Source of the DNA: Strigops habroptila
Taxonomy: Eukaryota > Chordata > Aves > Psittaciformes > Psittacidae
Direction of reading: 5' to 3'
Length of the DNA stretch: 64,000 nt
Assembly: GCF_004027225.2 (NCBI RefSeq)
Contig: NC_044297.2
Coordinates: 3,492,047-3,556,046, forward strand
Each line of letters opens with the position of its first letter. Positions within the stretch are counted from its first letter, which is position 1. A program made the position numbers and the translations under genes. The notes below the pieces were generated by a model. That model was given only the letters and a program-made list of their open reading frames with translations, searched no databases and was not told where the DNA came from. This document shows, one piece after another, positions 1-17,100 of this stretch.

Positions 1-3000
1 CTTCTATGAAGGCGACATCAAGGGTTTCCCCATTTCACTCGTGGCGCTCAGCACCTGCTCTGGCCTGAGGTAAAGCCATTGCCGTTCCATGGGGACACTG
101 GTGTTATTCCACAGTGGTGTAGGAGCCGTTCCTGCCGCTCTGCTCCCTTTGCTTTCCAGAGGGATCCTGCAGCTCTCCAATGCAAGCTACGGGATCAAGC
201 CTCTGGAAGCTGCAGCCAGGAATCAGCACCTTGTGTACCCAGTGTGGAATGAAAACACAGAGGCTTGGCTGTTGGCAGAGAAGACTTCCCTTGGCTGGCC
301 TAAGGAGGTGACACCAGAGCCAGAGGATGCAGTAGCAGTGAGTACATCCACTGGTGGGATGTTGCCGTAGGCATGGGAAATGTGCAGCTGAAGGGTGCCT
401 CTGTTTGTGCAATAATGTGTTGTTTCTGAGTTTATTCAGTGCAGCAGATGCTAAAGGGCTTTGTAACTCATCAGTGCTAAGGATGAGGCCTCTGCCTGTG
501 CCAGGAGGGAGCTGTGAGGGTGGCCCGAGGCTGGGCAAGCAGGACAGGGATTCCTTGGCAGTGGTTATCATGCAAGAGCCGACCCTGCCTGGTGTTAACA
601 GGCAAAGAGAAGGCTGGAACTTGCCCACTGGGTGTGTGGCATCAGGAGGGCACGTGGCTGGTGTGGGACTGTGGGAATACAGAGCAGTTGGGAATGGGAA
701 GGAGCCCCTGCTTGCCTCTGCTCTGTTGCGAGCTGCCTTTTTTGGCCTTTCCAAAATGTCCATTGTTGTAAGTACAGATGGAATCTGATTGAGAATATCA
801 CGTTGTGGATGATGGAAGGATCGCACTTCTGGGAACTCGAGGCTGTTTGTCTGACAGCTCCGAATGGCCGTGAAGTGCAGGACCTGCACGTGGACCTAAC
901 GCTGTCCTTTGCAGAGCTGCTATGACCTGCAGCAGCTCTGCACTAACACATGCATGGGGGTGTGTGTGTGTGTGTGTTTTGTTTTGTTATTTGGTTTCCC
1001 TAAAGGATAAGCAAGTTGTCAGCAGACCCCCTCGGTACCTGGAAATGCACGTCATTCTGGACAAGGCTCTGGTAAGTGTCTGCCTCCTCTCTGCTGTAAA
1101 TTGTTGCCTCTAGCCAGCAAGTCCATAGCTACACAAAGAATGTCAAGGACAATTTGCATGAGGCTTGAGAGTCTCCACGTAACAGGAACTAACTCCCTTG
1201 GGCATGACCAAGAACATGTGTGGCAGGGACCACAGCCCTGCACGGTGCCCTGACGTGCTCTTGTGTTCGTCACCTTTCAGTATGACTACATGGGAGCAGA
1301 CAAGGATGTTGTGGTGGCCAAGATAGTGCAGCTTTTCAGCTATATGAACAGTGTAAGTTGCTTTCGATTGCATCCTGAACATGCATGGGATGTGTGGTAG
1401 TGCTGTGAGTAATGATAAAGCCCCGGAGGGAGAGCAAGCTGGATGCTGTGGAGCAGCAGGGCTCTGGAGACCAGCCGTGGTGTCTGTCTGCCTCCCTCCA
1501 GATGTTTGCTCGCCTCAATCTGACCATAGTACTGTCTTCCCTGGAGTTCTGGATTGAAAAGAACAAAATCCCAACCACAGGAGATGCCGAGGAGCTGCTG
1601 CAGAGCTTTCTGCAGTGGAAAAATGAGCATCGCGTGTCGTGGTTGCAGGACATGATGTTCCTATTTGTGTAAGATAAGGATGGCTGTGAGAGCATGGGTT
1701 GAAAGGGAGAGGAAGGTGCCGTTACACCATGTGTCAGACTGACTCTGGTCTGTTCCCCAGTTACAGGGAGCAGTCCCGTTATGTGGGTGCATCTTCTGCA
1801 AGAAAGCTGTGTCTCAAAACCCATGCTGGAGGCGTTGCCTTGGTACGGTACCTCTGTCTGTCTGTCCCCATAACCTCCCATCCCTATAGGTGATGTGGTG
1901 AGCGGTGCCTCAGGATCTAAGCTGAGGAGCCCACGGCAGCAGAAGCTGCTCCAGGCAGGAGCAGAGCTGTGCAGCCGAGGTGCCGGGGCACAGACCCAGT
2001 GCAGGACCCCTCACACCTTCACACCCAGCAGTGGTGTGGGGCTGAGGCTGGTCCCTGTCCCCGCAGTACCGCAGGGCTATGACACTGGAGGCATTCGCAG
2101 TCACCGTGGCCCAGCTTCTGGGGCTCAGCCTGGGGATGGAGCTGGAGGACCCCGGGAGCTGTCACTGCGCAGGAGCCGCCTGCATCATGCAGCCCAACTC
2201 AGTGTAAGGCTGCCCTTGGGTGCGCAGGAGGGTTTTGGTGTGGTGGCTCCATGGTGCCTGTCTGGGTGATGCCACCCACGAGGGCAGAGCAGGGGATGCA
2301 TCCATGAGTGTGCAGGGGCAGAGGGCAGACAGCGCTTGCTCCGTGTTATTGACATCTTCTGCAGCCCAGCTCAGAGCGTGGTAACGCAGCCCTGTCCTCG
2401 GCCTGCAGACACTTGCCTGGTGTGAAAGCCTTCAGCAGCTGCAGCATAAGAGACTTCCAGCGTTTCCTCGCCACTGGCGAAGGGCAGTGTCTGCTGGACA
2501 GGCCAGACATGGATATAGCCTATAAAGCTCCCACGTGTGGGAACAAAGTGGTGGAGCCGGGAGAGGCTTGTGACTGCGGTACAGCAGAGGTGAGCTGCGG
2601 AGCCTTGGTACAGAGGCAAGCCGTGTGAGAACAACCCCAAGGGAGGTGGGAATTGCTCCTGTAACCTCCAGATCTTTGTGCAGGGCAGAGAGGGCCAGAG
2701 GCTTTATGAAACCCTGAAGCCACGCAGACACTTGGCTGTGGTGGTCACTGTGTCTGAAGTGACTGTCATAGAGGACTGTTGTGTGGTGATGGGGACGGAT
2801 GGATGGAGGGATGGATGGATGGATGGATGGAGTGAGTTTGTAAGCGTTGTGAGGATGGACAATATGGCCTTGCTGTGGGAGCATGGATGGATGGTGGCAG
2901 CCAGCATGGCAGAGGGCTCTGCCTGGGGACCCTGGGTGCCACTGGTCACAGCAGAGCCTGGGAGATGTCTGCCTCGGATGAGAAATGCCAAGCTCTCCAG

Positions 3001-6000
3001 CTTGTTCCCTTGTCCTTGGGAGAAGCGGAACCTCTCCTGACTGTCCCCACCGGTCACCTCCAGGAATGTAAGCATGACCCATGCTGCACCATTGGCTGCA
3101 AGTTGAGGCGAGGGGTGCAGTGCCTGTCAGGACCGTGCTGCCGGAAATGCCGGGTGAGCCGTGTGGTGGGATGGGCACGCTGCATTCCTATGGGATAGCC
3201 CCGGTCCCGGCATCGCTTGCTCACATATGTCACCCCAGTTTGGCCATCCCAGCCAGGCAGCACAGGCTGGTGGCTCTATTGCAATTCTCTTCTGCTCCAA
3301 TCCATTTTCTCTAGTTTATGAAGAAAGGCGCACCATGTAGACGCAGCTCTGAGGACGGGGAGTGTGAGTTGAAGGAATATTGCAACGGCACCTCTGCGCA
3401 GTGCGCACCCGACCTCTGGGTCATGGACGGGCATCCCTGCAGCAGGAATACCGCCTTCTGCTACCGGGGAGTCTGCCAGACAGCCGACAAGCAGTGTCAG
3501 AAGATCTTCGGCTCAGGTAAGGGTGATGGATTGCAAGAGGGGGCTGGCTGTCGTGTGGGAAATGAGAAGACCTGGAAGGGAAGCAGCGAAGTGGGAAACC
3601 CTGGCACCCTCAACCCGTGTGTGGGGGTGAAAAGGGATGGGTGGTGTGGAGGAAAGGGAGGAAACATGTTGGATTACGTGCCCATCAGTGTGCTGTCGGG
3701 GCACAGGGATGTTTGTAAGGTGTCAGTGAGCGCAGAGATCTCATGGGAGGTGATCCAAGCTGGGTCAGCTGGAGCATCCCACCATGGTGGGTTGGAGGGA
3801 CCAGGCTGGGTTTGAATGCCTGTGAGCACACCGGTGGCCCCGGGCATCGCTGAGGAGCAGGGTGGCCTGTGGAGATGCCCATCCCCGAGGTGGAGAGAGG
3901 CTGTGGGACAGACCATGAGTGTTGTCCTGTGTTTGCAGCTGCCAAGAACGGGCCCTTGGCCTGCTATGAAGAAATCAACAGCCAAATGGACAGAATGGGA
4001 CACTGCGGCTCCAACAGCCGCGGTTACCAGCGTTGTGCGTGGAAGTAGGTGCTGCAGCGGGGTCTGCCTTGGAGCGGGGAGAGGTGGGATCCCAAAATGT
4101 GCAGGGGAGACGCAGCTGAGCACTGAATGAGTCCATATGGAGCTGGGAGGGGAGATGTAGAAAGGCCTGTGTGGAGGCAAGCGTACCATGTCCGTGTGCT
4201 GGGAATCAGGCAGTCGGGGTCCCTGCTCCCAGCAGAGCTGCAATGGAAGGTTGAAGGTAGCTGTTGTCAAGTCCTTTACTTGTGATGCCTTTGCAGGGAT
4301 CTCCCATGTGGGAAGCTCGTGTGTGAATATTCGAGCTCCAGGCCCTTCACCAAGGAGAAGGCTGCGGTGATGTACGCTCTGGTGCAGAACAAGCTGTGTG
4401 TAACGTTAGACTACATGAAGCCTCCTACAGAGAGAGACCCCATGCTGGTGAACGATGGCACCGTCTGCGGTGACCGCAAGGTAAGTGATGCCCTGATGTG
4501 TAGCAGCTCCTTTGGGAGAAGAAGGACTTGTAGAAAGTGTTGCAGTGGTAATGGCATCAGGACCCCGAGGGCAGTGGCTTTTCTGACAGCTCCATCCCGA
4601 AGGAGTCAGGATGGATGCATGGGTAGCGTGACCCCCTTCAGATGGGTCCGTCGCTAAGCCTGATGCTCCCTTGTGAGGTCCCTGATGGAGCTGGGTGTGT
4701 AACTGCCCGGGTGGCTGACCCAGGGCTGCGTGTGTGCTTGTGCTATAGATCTGCCTGAACCAGACGTGCGTGTCTGTCGCTGTCCTGAACTACACCTGTG
4801 GGATGAAGTGCCACAATCACGGCGTAAGTCACGGTGCTGCGTGTTGTTTGACTTGCTGGAGACATGGCTTTGCTAAAGCAGACATTGGGTCACATCTGTG
4901 GGGAGGAGCAGCCGAGGCGGGGTTGGTGGTGGAAGTGCCAGAGCATCTCTCAAGGCTGCAATGTGTAATGGCACTAGCAGAACTCTGTGCCCAGTGTCTG
5001 GTGAGTGGGGACGTGTGAGCATCATCCTCTGCAGCGGGCCATAAATCCCGTCTCTCCCTGTCTGTCACCCAGGTCTGCACTAACCTCGGGGACTGCCATT
5101 GCTATCCCGGCTGGAAACCACCAACTTGCTGGGAGAGAGTAGGGGCAATAGGCGTGAGTGGCAGCGGAGCCACTGGAGAGGGTGAGTGATGAGGGCAGCA
5201 GGGTGAGGGTTCTCATGGGAAGAGACAGATGATGGATTCCTGTTCTGGTAACGGCTTGCCAGAGCGGGGCTGGGTAGGCACGTATCTGGATCCCATTTTG
5301 TGTCCCTGGATGAGCTCAAAGAGGTTGTTCTGTTTCCTGTGCCTAGATGGGGCATATATGGAGAGCTGGAGCTCAATGAAGCTGTGTCTGTTTCTGATCT
5401 TCTGCCTCTTTTTGCCGGTCACCCTGGCGCTCCTCCTCCTGTTGCTAAAGAGAAGCGGCCCAACTTGCTGTCGCACCATGCGGGTGTTGAATGAAGACAA
5501 GTGAGTTTGTTCTCTGCACCGAAGGGTGTTGAGGTGATGGTGTGTAGGTGGCTGTAGGCAGCAGGAAAACTGGAGCCTGGACAAGGACTATGCAGCGTAC
5601 CCAAGGTGGGAAGAGGTATTTAAAAGATGCATAGATGTGGCACTTGGGGACCTGGTTCAGGGGTAGACTTGGCAGTGCTGCATTAATGGTTGGACACAAT
5701 GTCCCTGTGTCTCTGGGGTGCTCATGGTGAGCTTGGCCCCCAAACGAGGTCCGTGTGGGCTTGGAGGATGGCAGCAGCATGTGGTGCTGGGGTGGTCCTG
5801 TGCAAAACAGCCCTGGGGCTGGCTGGAGGTGGGTGCTGACCATAACGGTGCCTCTGTGGTGCTTCCTCTCTAGCCCCAGGTTTCAGAACTCAGCCCATGA
5901 AGACCAGAGCATGAGGGATGCTGCAGTGCAGCACGATGGAGGGAGACGTATGTGGCATCGGGCTTGGCAGCCATGTAACCGTGCCCTGTATGGTAATCAC

Positions 6001-6015
6001 TGTAAGCGTGTGTAG
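1..6015 (+). CDS. Non-catalytic, membrane-anchored ADAM (ADAM2/ADAM18/ADAM32 sperm clade; ADAM32- or ADAM18-like), 5'-partial
   Basis: Sixteen exons were read from GT/AG borders: 1-69 (5' partial), 160-337, 1006-1071, 1281-1352, 1502-1668, 1761-1842, 2067-2203, 2409-2589, 3064-3153, 3315-3516, 3939-4044, 4297-4480, 4749-4823, 5073-5181, 5347-5500 and 5874-6015 (TAG). All phases agree and give 670 residues. Order: end of prodomain (1-90), metalloprotease-like domain (93-295), disintegrin (300-390), cysteine-rich (390-515), EGF-like (515-560), one membrane helix (about 584-606) and a short cytoplasmic tail. Where active ADAMs have HEXXHXXGXXH this protein has AQLLGLSLGMEL, so it cannot bind zinc and should act by adhesion, as sperm ADAMs do. 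The end is uncertain, because a GTATGT at 5948 could be a further donor. Similarity is mixed among ADAM2, ADAM18 and ADAM32. Lying just before IDO fits the mammalian ADAM cluster, but I do not commit to one ortholog. Confidence 0.85.
961..976. repeat. (TG)8 microsatellite in an ADAM intron
   Basis: Eight perfect TG dinucleotides lie about 30 bases before the acceptor of the exon at 1006 and run into the T-rich tract of that acceptor. Length changes here could affect splicing of the exon. Confidence 0.9.
2796..2831. repeat. (GGAT)n microsatellite in an ADAM intron
   Basis: Imperfect GGAT tetranucleotides run for about 36 bases inside the intron between the exons ending at 2589 and starting at 3064. 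Scattered GGATGGAT units continue to about 2892. Confidence 0.9.
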
Positions 6016-6892
6016 TGTGTCCAGTTGTTGTGTTTTCGGTTGTTCAACAAAAGGTGTTTACAATCAATGAGGAGTTGTGTGGTTCCTGAGCAGCACCATG
6101 TACCCCAACAATGCCTGGACCGGGAGACCCCTCCTCAGTGAAAGGAGCCCTGGCTGTGTGCTGTGATGATGGGGCTGCTCCTGCCGCAGGACACAGCCAG
6201 GAGATGTGGGAAGGACCCACACAGGCTGGCAGCACTGGCAGCTTCAGTGCAAACGGGATGGACACAGGGATGCTCACTCCTGTGCTGCCCCTGCAGTCAC
6301 GGCTGGTCCCTAGAAGCAGAGTCTCACACTGCAGAGAGCAGAGCAGGAGAGCTGGAAACTGCCACTGTGATCCTGGAGGCACTGTGATCCCCCCAGCCCA
6401 TCCCACCCACCCATGGCACCTCCAGCCCTTTCCTTTTCACCCATGGCATGTCCATCCCTTCCCACCCATGGCACCCCCAGCCCCAACATGGGAAGCATTC
6501 AGTGCAGGCACCACTCCCGGTGCTCATTTTCCCCCAGGAAACCACTGTTTGGGCAGACCCTGCTCAGAGCATCCTGCCAAGCCCCCCTCGCAGCGGGGGG
6601 GACCCACCAGTTTGCCCCAGTGACCCCCGGCTGCAGGGCCCCTGCCCGGCGCCGACCCACAGGAAGAGCATGGGGCGGATGCGCGGTCCCCGCCGTGGGG
6701 CAGGCTCCTTCCCGCTGGTGTGGGGCTGGGTGGAGGAGGAAGCCTGACTCATCGGAGCAGGAAATCCCTCCCCTGTGCCAGGCGGCCCCTTCCCTGCTCC
6801 AGCTGCAGCCACAGCCCCCGGACAGGCGCCCCATCACACTTGGATGTGTGGGCTCGGGGTGCCCCTAGTGCGGCACCAGTGTGCCATTGGCA

Positions 6893-7006
6893 ATTAAAAC
6901 CATCATTACGGACTTTGATGGGAATTTGGTGACAAATTTGATGGGAATTTGATGACACCCCGGCTCCCGTTCAGCCATCAGGCAGCTCACTGGAAATGCC
7001 AATAAA
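6893..7006 (+). terminator. Candidate poly(A) signals of the ADAM gene
   Basis: ATTAAA lies at 6893-6898 and AATAAA at 7001-7006, roughly 0.9-1.0 kb after the ADAM stop codon. No canonical signal was seen closer to the stop. Which one is used, or whether a non-canonical signal near 6050 is used instead, cannot be told from sequence. Confidence 0.4.
6914..6956. repeat. 23-bp tandem duplication
   Basis: Two adjoining copies of a unit starting TTTGATGGGAATTTG occupy 6914-6936 and 6937-6956, the second slightly shortened and with one G-to-A change. It lies between the two candidate ADAM poly(A) signals. Confidence 0.85.
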
Positions 7007-7763
7007 CCCTTGAGTGAGAGGAACTGTGGATTAGGGAGTTTCACTCCTTGCTACACAGGGCTTTTTGGATGTGGCTCCCATCAGCTTATTTTGGATGTGC
7101 TGGGCATAGTGTTAGCGTGAGCATCAGCAGCATCTCCTGTGATGCTCAAGGATGAGGGTACAGGGAGGGCCTCGTGTATCACTCCTGTGGGGACAAAGGT
7201 CCCTGGGCACTTGGTACCTGGGGATTTCACATGTGTGACAGGAGCTGTGGCAGGTCCCAGGGCCACCAACACAGATCTGCCCTGCTGTGCCATGCCTGGT
7301 GCCTGTGGTGGCTGCAGGTCTGTGCTGCACTCGTGCTGTGCCCAGGTTCTGCAGCCTCCAGCACGATGTGGATGGTCTCCACCTCTTGCACAGGTGCTGC
7401 AGAGGAACCACAGCACATAGGACGTGAGTTCGGCATTGCCGGGATGCTGGGGGTAAAATACAACGTCTCTGAGCTGGGGTGACCTGAAGCACCACGGGTC
7501 ACTGATGCAGCCTCCCATGGGAGCATCCCTGCAGCTCCAAGGGGAGGTCCTGAGGAGAGCCAGCTCCCATCCGTGAGCCTTCCCCATAGGTGGATGCCCA
7601 CGGGGCTGGAGATGATGAGTGTTTGCTCTATGACAGCACCTTATCAGCAACCTTTAACCGTGTTTGCTCGGCCCCTCCGGCCATTGGGCTCAGGCTCCTG
7701 CCGGGACAAGGGGCGCTGGCTCAGCACATACCGGGAGCCAGGTCACATCCTGACCCTGCAGTG

Positions 7764-13192
<5,429 letters not shown>

Positions 13193-13413
13193 CTGGCCAT
13201 AGGGTTTGCACTGTGCAGGAGGCCACACAGCTCCGGTGCGTGTCTGCAGTGCGTGAGCCAAAATCCAACCACAGGGACCTTCACCCAAACTGCCTCCAGC
13301 AGCACCCTTCCTGCTCATGCACGTCTGGGACATGTGGGACATGCTTTGGGCTGTTGATTGAGGAAAGCACCACTGTTGGGAACCCCCAAAAGGCACGCAG
13401 TGATTGCAGCGTG

Positions 13414-13587
13414 CTTCCACAGCACTGCAATGGGCACAGCATCCTTCTGTGGCACCGGCATGGGCATAAACACCCCTTCACAGCCCTGGGATGGGCACAG
13501 CATCCTTCCACAGCACTGGGATGGGCACAGCATCCCTTCAATGCACCAGGATCAGCACAACACCTCTCCACAGCACCAGGAATAGCC
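13414..13587. repeat. 30-bp minisatellite in the IDO2 3' UTR
   Basis: About six imperfect copies of a 30-bp unit occur in a row, with the shared core CACAGCACTGGGATGGGCAC. The copies at about 13473-13502 and 13503-13532 are the most alike, and the flanking ones are more diverged. The array sits between the stop codon at 13192 and the poly(A) signals at 13662, so it should be in the mature mRNA. Because the unit is a multiple of three, the other frame stays open across it. Confidence 0.85.
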
Positions 13588-13661
13588 GTGTCCATCCAAG
13601 CCCTGCTTGCTGCACTGCACCAAGCTCGCTCCCTTCCAGGACCCCGGGGGTTACACGGACT

Positions 13662-13671
13662 AATAAATAAA
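13662..13671 (+). terminator. Overlapping double poly(A) signal of IDO2
   Basis: AATAAATAAA contains two overlapping AATAAA hexamers 470 bases after the IDO2 stop codon. This gives a 3' UTR of about 0.5 kb. Confidence 0.8.
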
Positions 13672-13689
13672 GCAGCGCTTCCCACCCCG

Positions 13690-14100
13690 AGCCGTGCTGC
13701 GGACCCCGTGTCTGTCGCCAAGCCGCGTCCCAGGCGGCCCATCGCGACATCCCAGCGCTTCCCGATCGCGAGGTGGCGGCAGAAACCCGCTTTTGGCTGT
13801 GCCGCAGCCGGGATGCTGGAGCAGGGGTGGGGGGGGGCAGATAAAACAACGAACCCGTCGGGGTTTGGAGGGGCTGCGGGTCGCACGACGGGGCTTCCCG
13901 CTGCCTTTGGCACCCAGATACGGCTCCTCTCCCCCCACCAACCGGCCGTATCATTGCAACACCCTGTAGGGCGCCTGGGGGTCCCAAACAACGGAGGCAG
14001 CCTCAAGCCATTCAATTCTCATCGACCCTTTCAGCCTGATAGCTCGGCTGGTAACGACGCGTAGTCCCGTCTGCAACCCGGACTCTGGATTGCCGGCGTT
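13690..14100. promoter_or_regulatory. CpG-rich patch directly after the IDO2 poly(A) site
   Basis: CpG dinucleotides are dense here, about 18 in the first 130 bases, unlike the CpG-poor flanks. A long G run near 13830 and several GGGG tracts follow. It could be a small CpG island serving an antisense or unannotated transcript, or a GC-rich 3' flank. No initiator or TATA element stands out. Confidence 0.4.
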
Positions 14101-17100
14101 TCACCATCACTTGTCTCTGTACAAGGCAGTTCTGTCTGTTCCCAGTTTGAACAACAGGCAGAGATCTTGCGTAGCTGGTGCGTCTGCTGCGGGAGCACAG
14201 GGAAAGGCTGCTGCCAAACACAGCTCCCCAGCCATGGGGTGATGCTGAAGTCGCTCAAACCCAGCCAAGAGGGGAAAGGGGATGAGAGAAGTGAGCAGAG
14301 CATGTGGGGAAAGCTCTTTGGGTGGCAAGGGGGCTGGTGGTGTGCTGCATTAAGGCATGAGGTTTTACTCTCCATTGCTAACTTCAGTGCAGCTCCTGAG
14401 TTATTAAAGGTTCTGGATGTCAAGGGGCCAAAGCTGCACTATTTGGGCACACACAGGCTTTGCTTTCAATGAGCAATAACATGTTGTGGCAGGGGACGTG
14501 GGGACACATGGTTCCCTCAAGGGGCTGGCAAGGGTAAAAAACCACCCGTGGTCCTCACCAGGTATCTGCAGCAGATCAACACCCAGCCTGCTGCCTAATA
14601 GAGAGGCTCCTACGATAGAGACATGAAGCCAGACCAGCAAAACCTCACTGTGCTGGGATGGGTGGGCAGGTCTGCTCCAAGAACAGGGTTAAATCCTTTT
14701 CCATAATGCCATGTGCCCAAGATGCCCTTTACAGTGAGAGCACGCCCCCAAATGCCTCCAAATCAGCATCTTGAGGGAAACGGGCCATATGCCACCGTGT
14801 TTTGCCTGCCCAGGTTTTGCTGGCACAGCCCTCAGAGACAGGTTTCACACCCAATCAGTGCCGTGGTGCAAAAATAGCTCTGGCAGTGCCAGAAGAGAGT
14901 CAAGGTCCTTTGAAATGAGACTTTTTTCCCCATAAGGGCAACAAAAAGCCCAGCTTGAAGCATTAAAGCTCCTTGCTGCATTTTATTCTGTGCCCTCTTT
15001 AGAGGCACAGTCTTAAAGCTGGGGCTTAGGAGATGATATCTTCAGTAAACAACCTATGGGAAGGTGTCAGCACCTTTAAATCTCTGCCTGGCAGCCCTCA
15101 TTCCGCTCAGATCTTCATTTCTGACTAGCTGCTGCATGTTTTATGGGGGAAATATTTCATTCTGATGATTGTCTTGGTCTATTACATTTCTGCCCATTTC
15201 AACTTGGAAGGGAAAAGAAAATAAACTGCTCCAGCTAAATGAAAACCACCGTTGGGGCTCGCAGGGCCCTTCCTCTGCCCAGACCGGCACAATCACAGCA
15301 ATGCTCCAGCTCTGGAGGAAGGAAGGTGCCTAAAAAGCTGCAAAGCCCATGGTGTTCCCAGGTTCGCAAACTACACAACAAGGGCTCAGCCACATCTGAG
15401 TTCCCTTTTCCAAACGCTTTGTCAGAGACGCACCCAGCGACAGCACATGCATTAATCACATTCAGCTCCTTTAAAATCAGACACCAGGAGGATCCTGCGG
15501 CACTCCTGCACCAGACAGGGATGCACAGGGATGCACAGACCCTTTGTGGAAGGTGGGACAGCACGAGAGCTTTGCTTTCTCTCTGTTCCCAAACTACTGC
15601 TGTCTCATACTGATCACAGGACACAGACAGCTAAGGTCTCGGGTGCCTCATGACTGGCAGTGTATTGCATTTAGATCATTTAAGCCTGTGCCTAAAAATG
15701 CCACGACAGCAAGACCCCTGCAATGGGATAAGCCCATTTCTGCAGCTCTTTACTAAAGTGGATGGTTTATTCAGCAAGGAGAAAACAGCAAAAGAACAGA
15801 ACACCCCCTCCCCCCGAGCACAGCAGCATCTGCCAGGGAGCTGATGCAAGACCAAGCGGGATGTCACAGCCCTCGGCCCCAACAGCAGCCACAGACCTGA
15901 ATTAGAGCCACCCACAAGGAAACTCTCTTATCACTGCAAACAGAGGCTGGGCCCTGCAGCGCTGATGTACACATTTCCATTGTGAATCTGCAGCTCGGGA
16001 GCCGCCCCGGCAACACGCTCCAAGGTCTTGCCTCCTTGTTACCCCCTTTTATTAAGCAGAGATTTCCCCTGTGATGTCTGACAGTGGGACCAATCTGTGC
16101 TAAAGTTCCTGAGATGCCTCCAGGCTCTCACAGCCCATCCCAGCCATGGCTCTGCTCCCCAGGACATCGCACAGCCGAGACTCCTGCTTCCACTTTTGTC
16201 CCCGTGACTATTTGGAATCGAACAAGAACACAAACATTTGGATTCTAGACACTTCCCAACCCCGACCTTATTTATAATACTTGGCTCCGCTCCTGGAATC
16301 GGGGCCAGAAGAAGCTCTGAACAATTTGTGTTATTTAACAGGCTGTGCATAGATCAATCTTGCTCTCCCCTCTAGCCACGGGTTTCCCTTTGTGGTTTGC
16401 TGCACACTTATTATGTCCATCAATATCCAAGTAATTAAAATCCCCCATTATGTGGGTCCTGGCTGCCTTATGAGCTCCTCATAAGCTATAAAACATTTGA
16501 TCGTCAACCTTCCTTAAGTGCCCGGGAGGTCTGGAGCTCCATCTCAGGATCCCCTGGCTGCTGTTACACCCCTGAAGGTCCCATTGAAGCTGCCGCCTGC
16601 CATTTCACTCCTCGCCTTCCCGTTCTGTGCCAGGATTGCTCATTTTTATTCCCATCTTTCTCTATTTGCTGGCAAGTTTATCTCAGAGCAACCCCCAGCT
16701 CCTGCCTTGCTCGCAGGGCTGGAGGCACGTTTGGGACCTGCTGCATTCCTGGGATGTCACATCCCAGATTTTGCCCCATTGGCATGCCTGCGATGGACAC
16801 GAACCCGTGGTGACAACATCTTTACAGACAACGTGTCTCCAAGTTGGGTTCTCCTCTCCTCTCACAGCTCGGGCACAGGTCTCAAAGCAATGTATTAATA
16901 ACAGCCAAGTTTGCTTTGCAGTTCTCCTTTGGGAGGGATGGGAGGGCACAGAAAATAAATCACTTTTTCGTGCTGCCACTTACCCAAGACCCGATGCTGT
17001 ATCAGGTCCGTGCCCTGAGCACTGTATCTCTGAACGCAGCCTGGCTTTATCTCTGCCTGGGGAATTACTCACCTTGGCAGGGCTGACTGCAGTCTAGATA

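Larger units (their letters stand above)
6016..7763 (+). other. ADAM 3' UTR and spacer to IDO2
   Basis: This stretch separates the ADAM stop codon from the IDO2 start. It holds candidate poly(A) signals near 6893 and 7001, an imperfect CCCATGGCAC-rich repeat at about 6402-6487 and a 23-bp tandem duplication at 6914. The last 200 bases must hold the IDO2 5' UTR and promoter. A CCATTGG (inverted CCAAT box) is visible near 7680, but I saw no clear TATA box, interferon-stimulated response element or GAS site. The reading frame stays open upstream of the IDO2 start to an in-frame ATG at 7590, but that extension resembles no IDO sequence. Confidence 0.6.

Noticed and set aside
104-889. 261-codon open frame on the minus strand
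   Set aside because: It lies antisense to an ADAM exon and its introns, has no recognisable domain and low-complexity composition. It is a chance frame in GC-rich DNA.
2432-3178. 248-codon minus-strand frame
   Set aside because: It runs antisense across two ADAM exons and the GGAT microsatellite, whose reverse complement gives a Ser/His/Pro-rich run. No family resemblance.
7590-7763. In-frame N-terminal extension of IDO2 from ATG 7590
   Set aside because: The extra 58 residues resemble no IDO N terminus, and the ATG at 7764 has a good context and gives the normal family length.
13281-14015. 244-codon minus-strand frame after IDO2
   Set aside because: It covers the 30-bp minisatellite and the CpG-rich patch; its repeats come from the minisatellite. 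No independent start or splice evidence.
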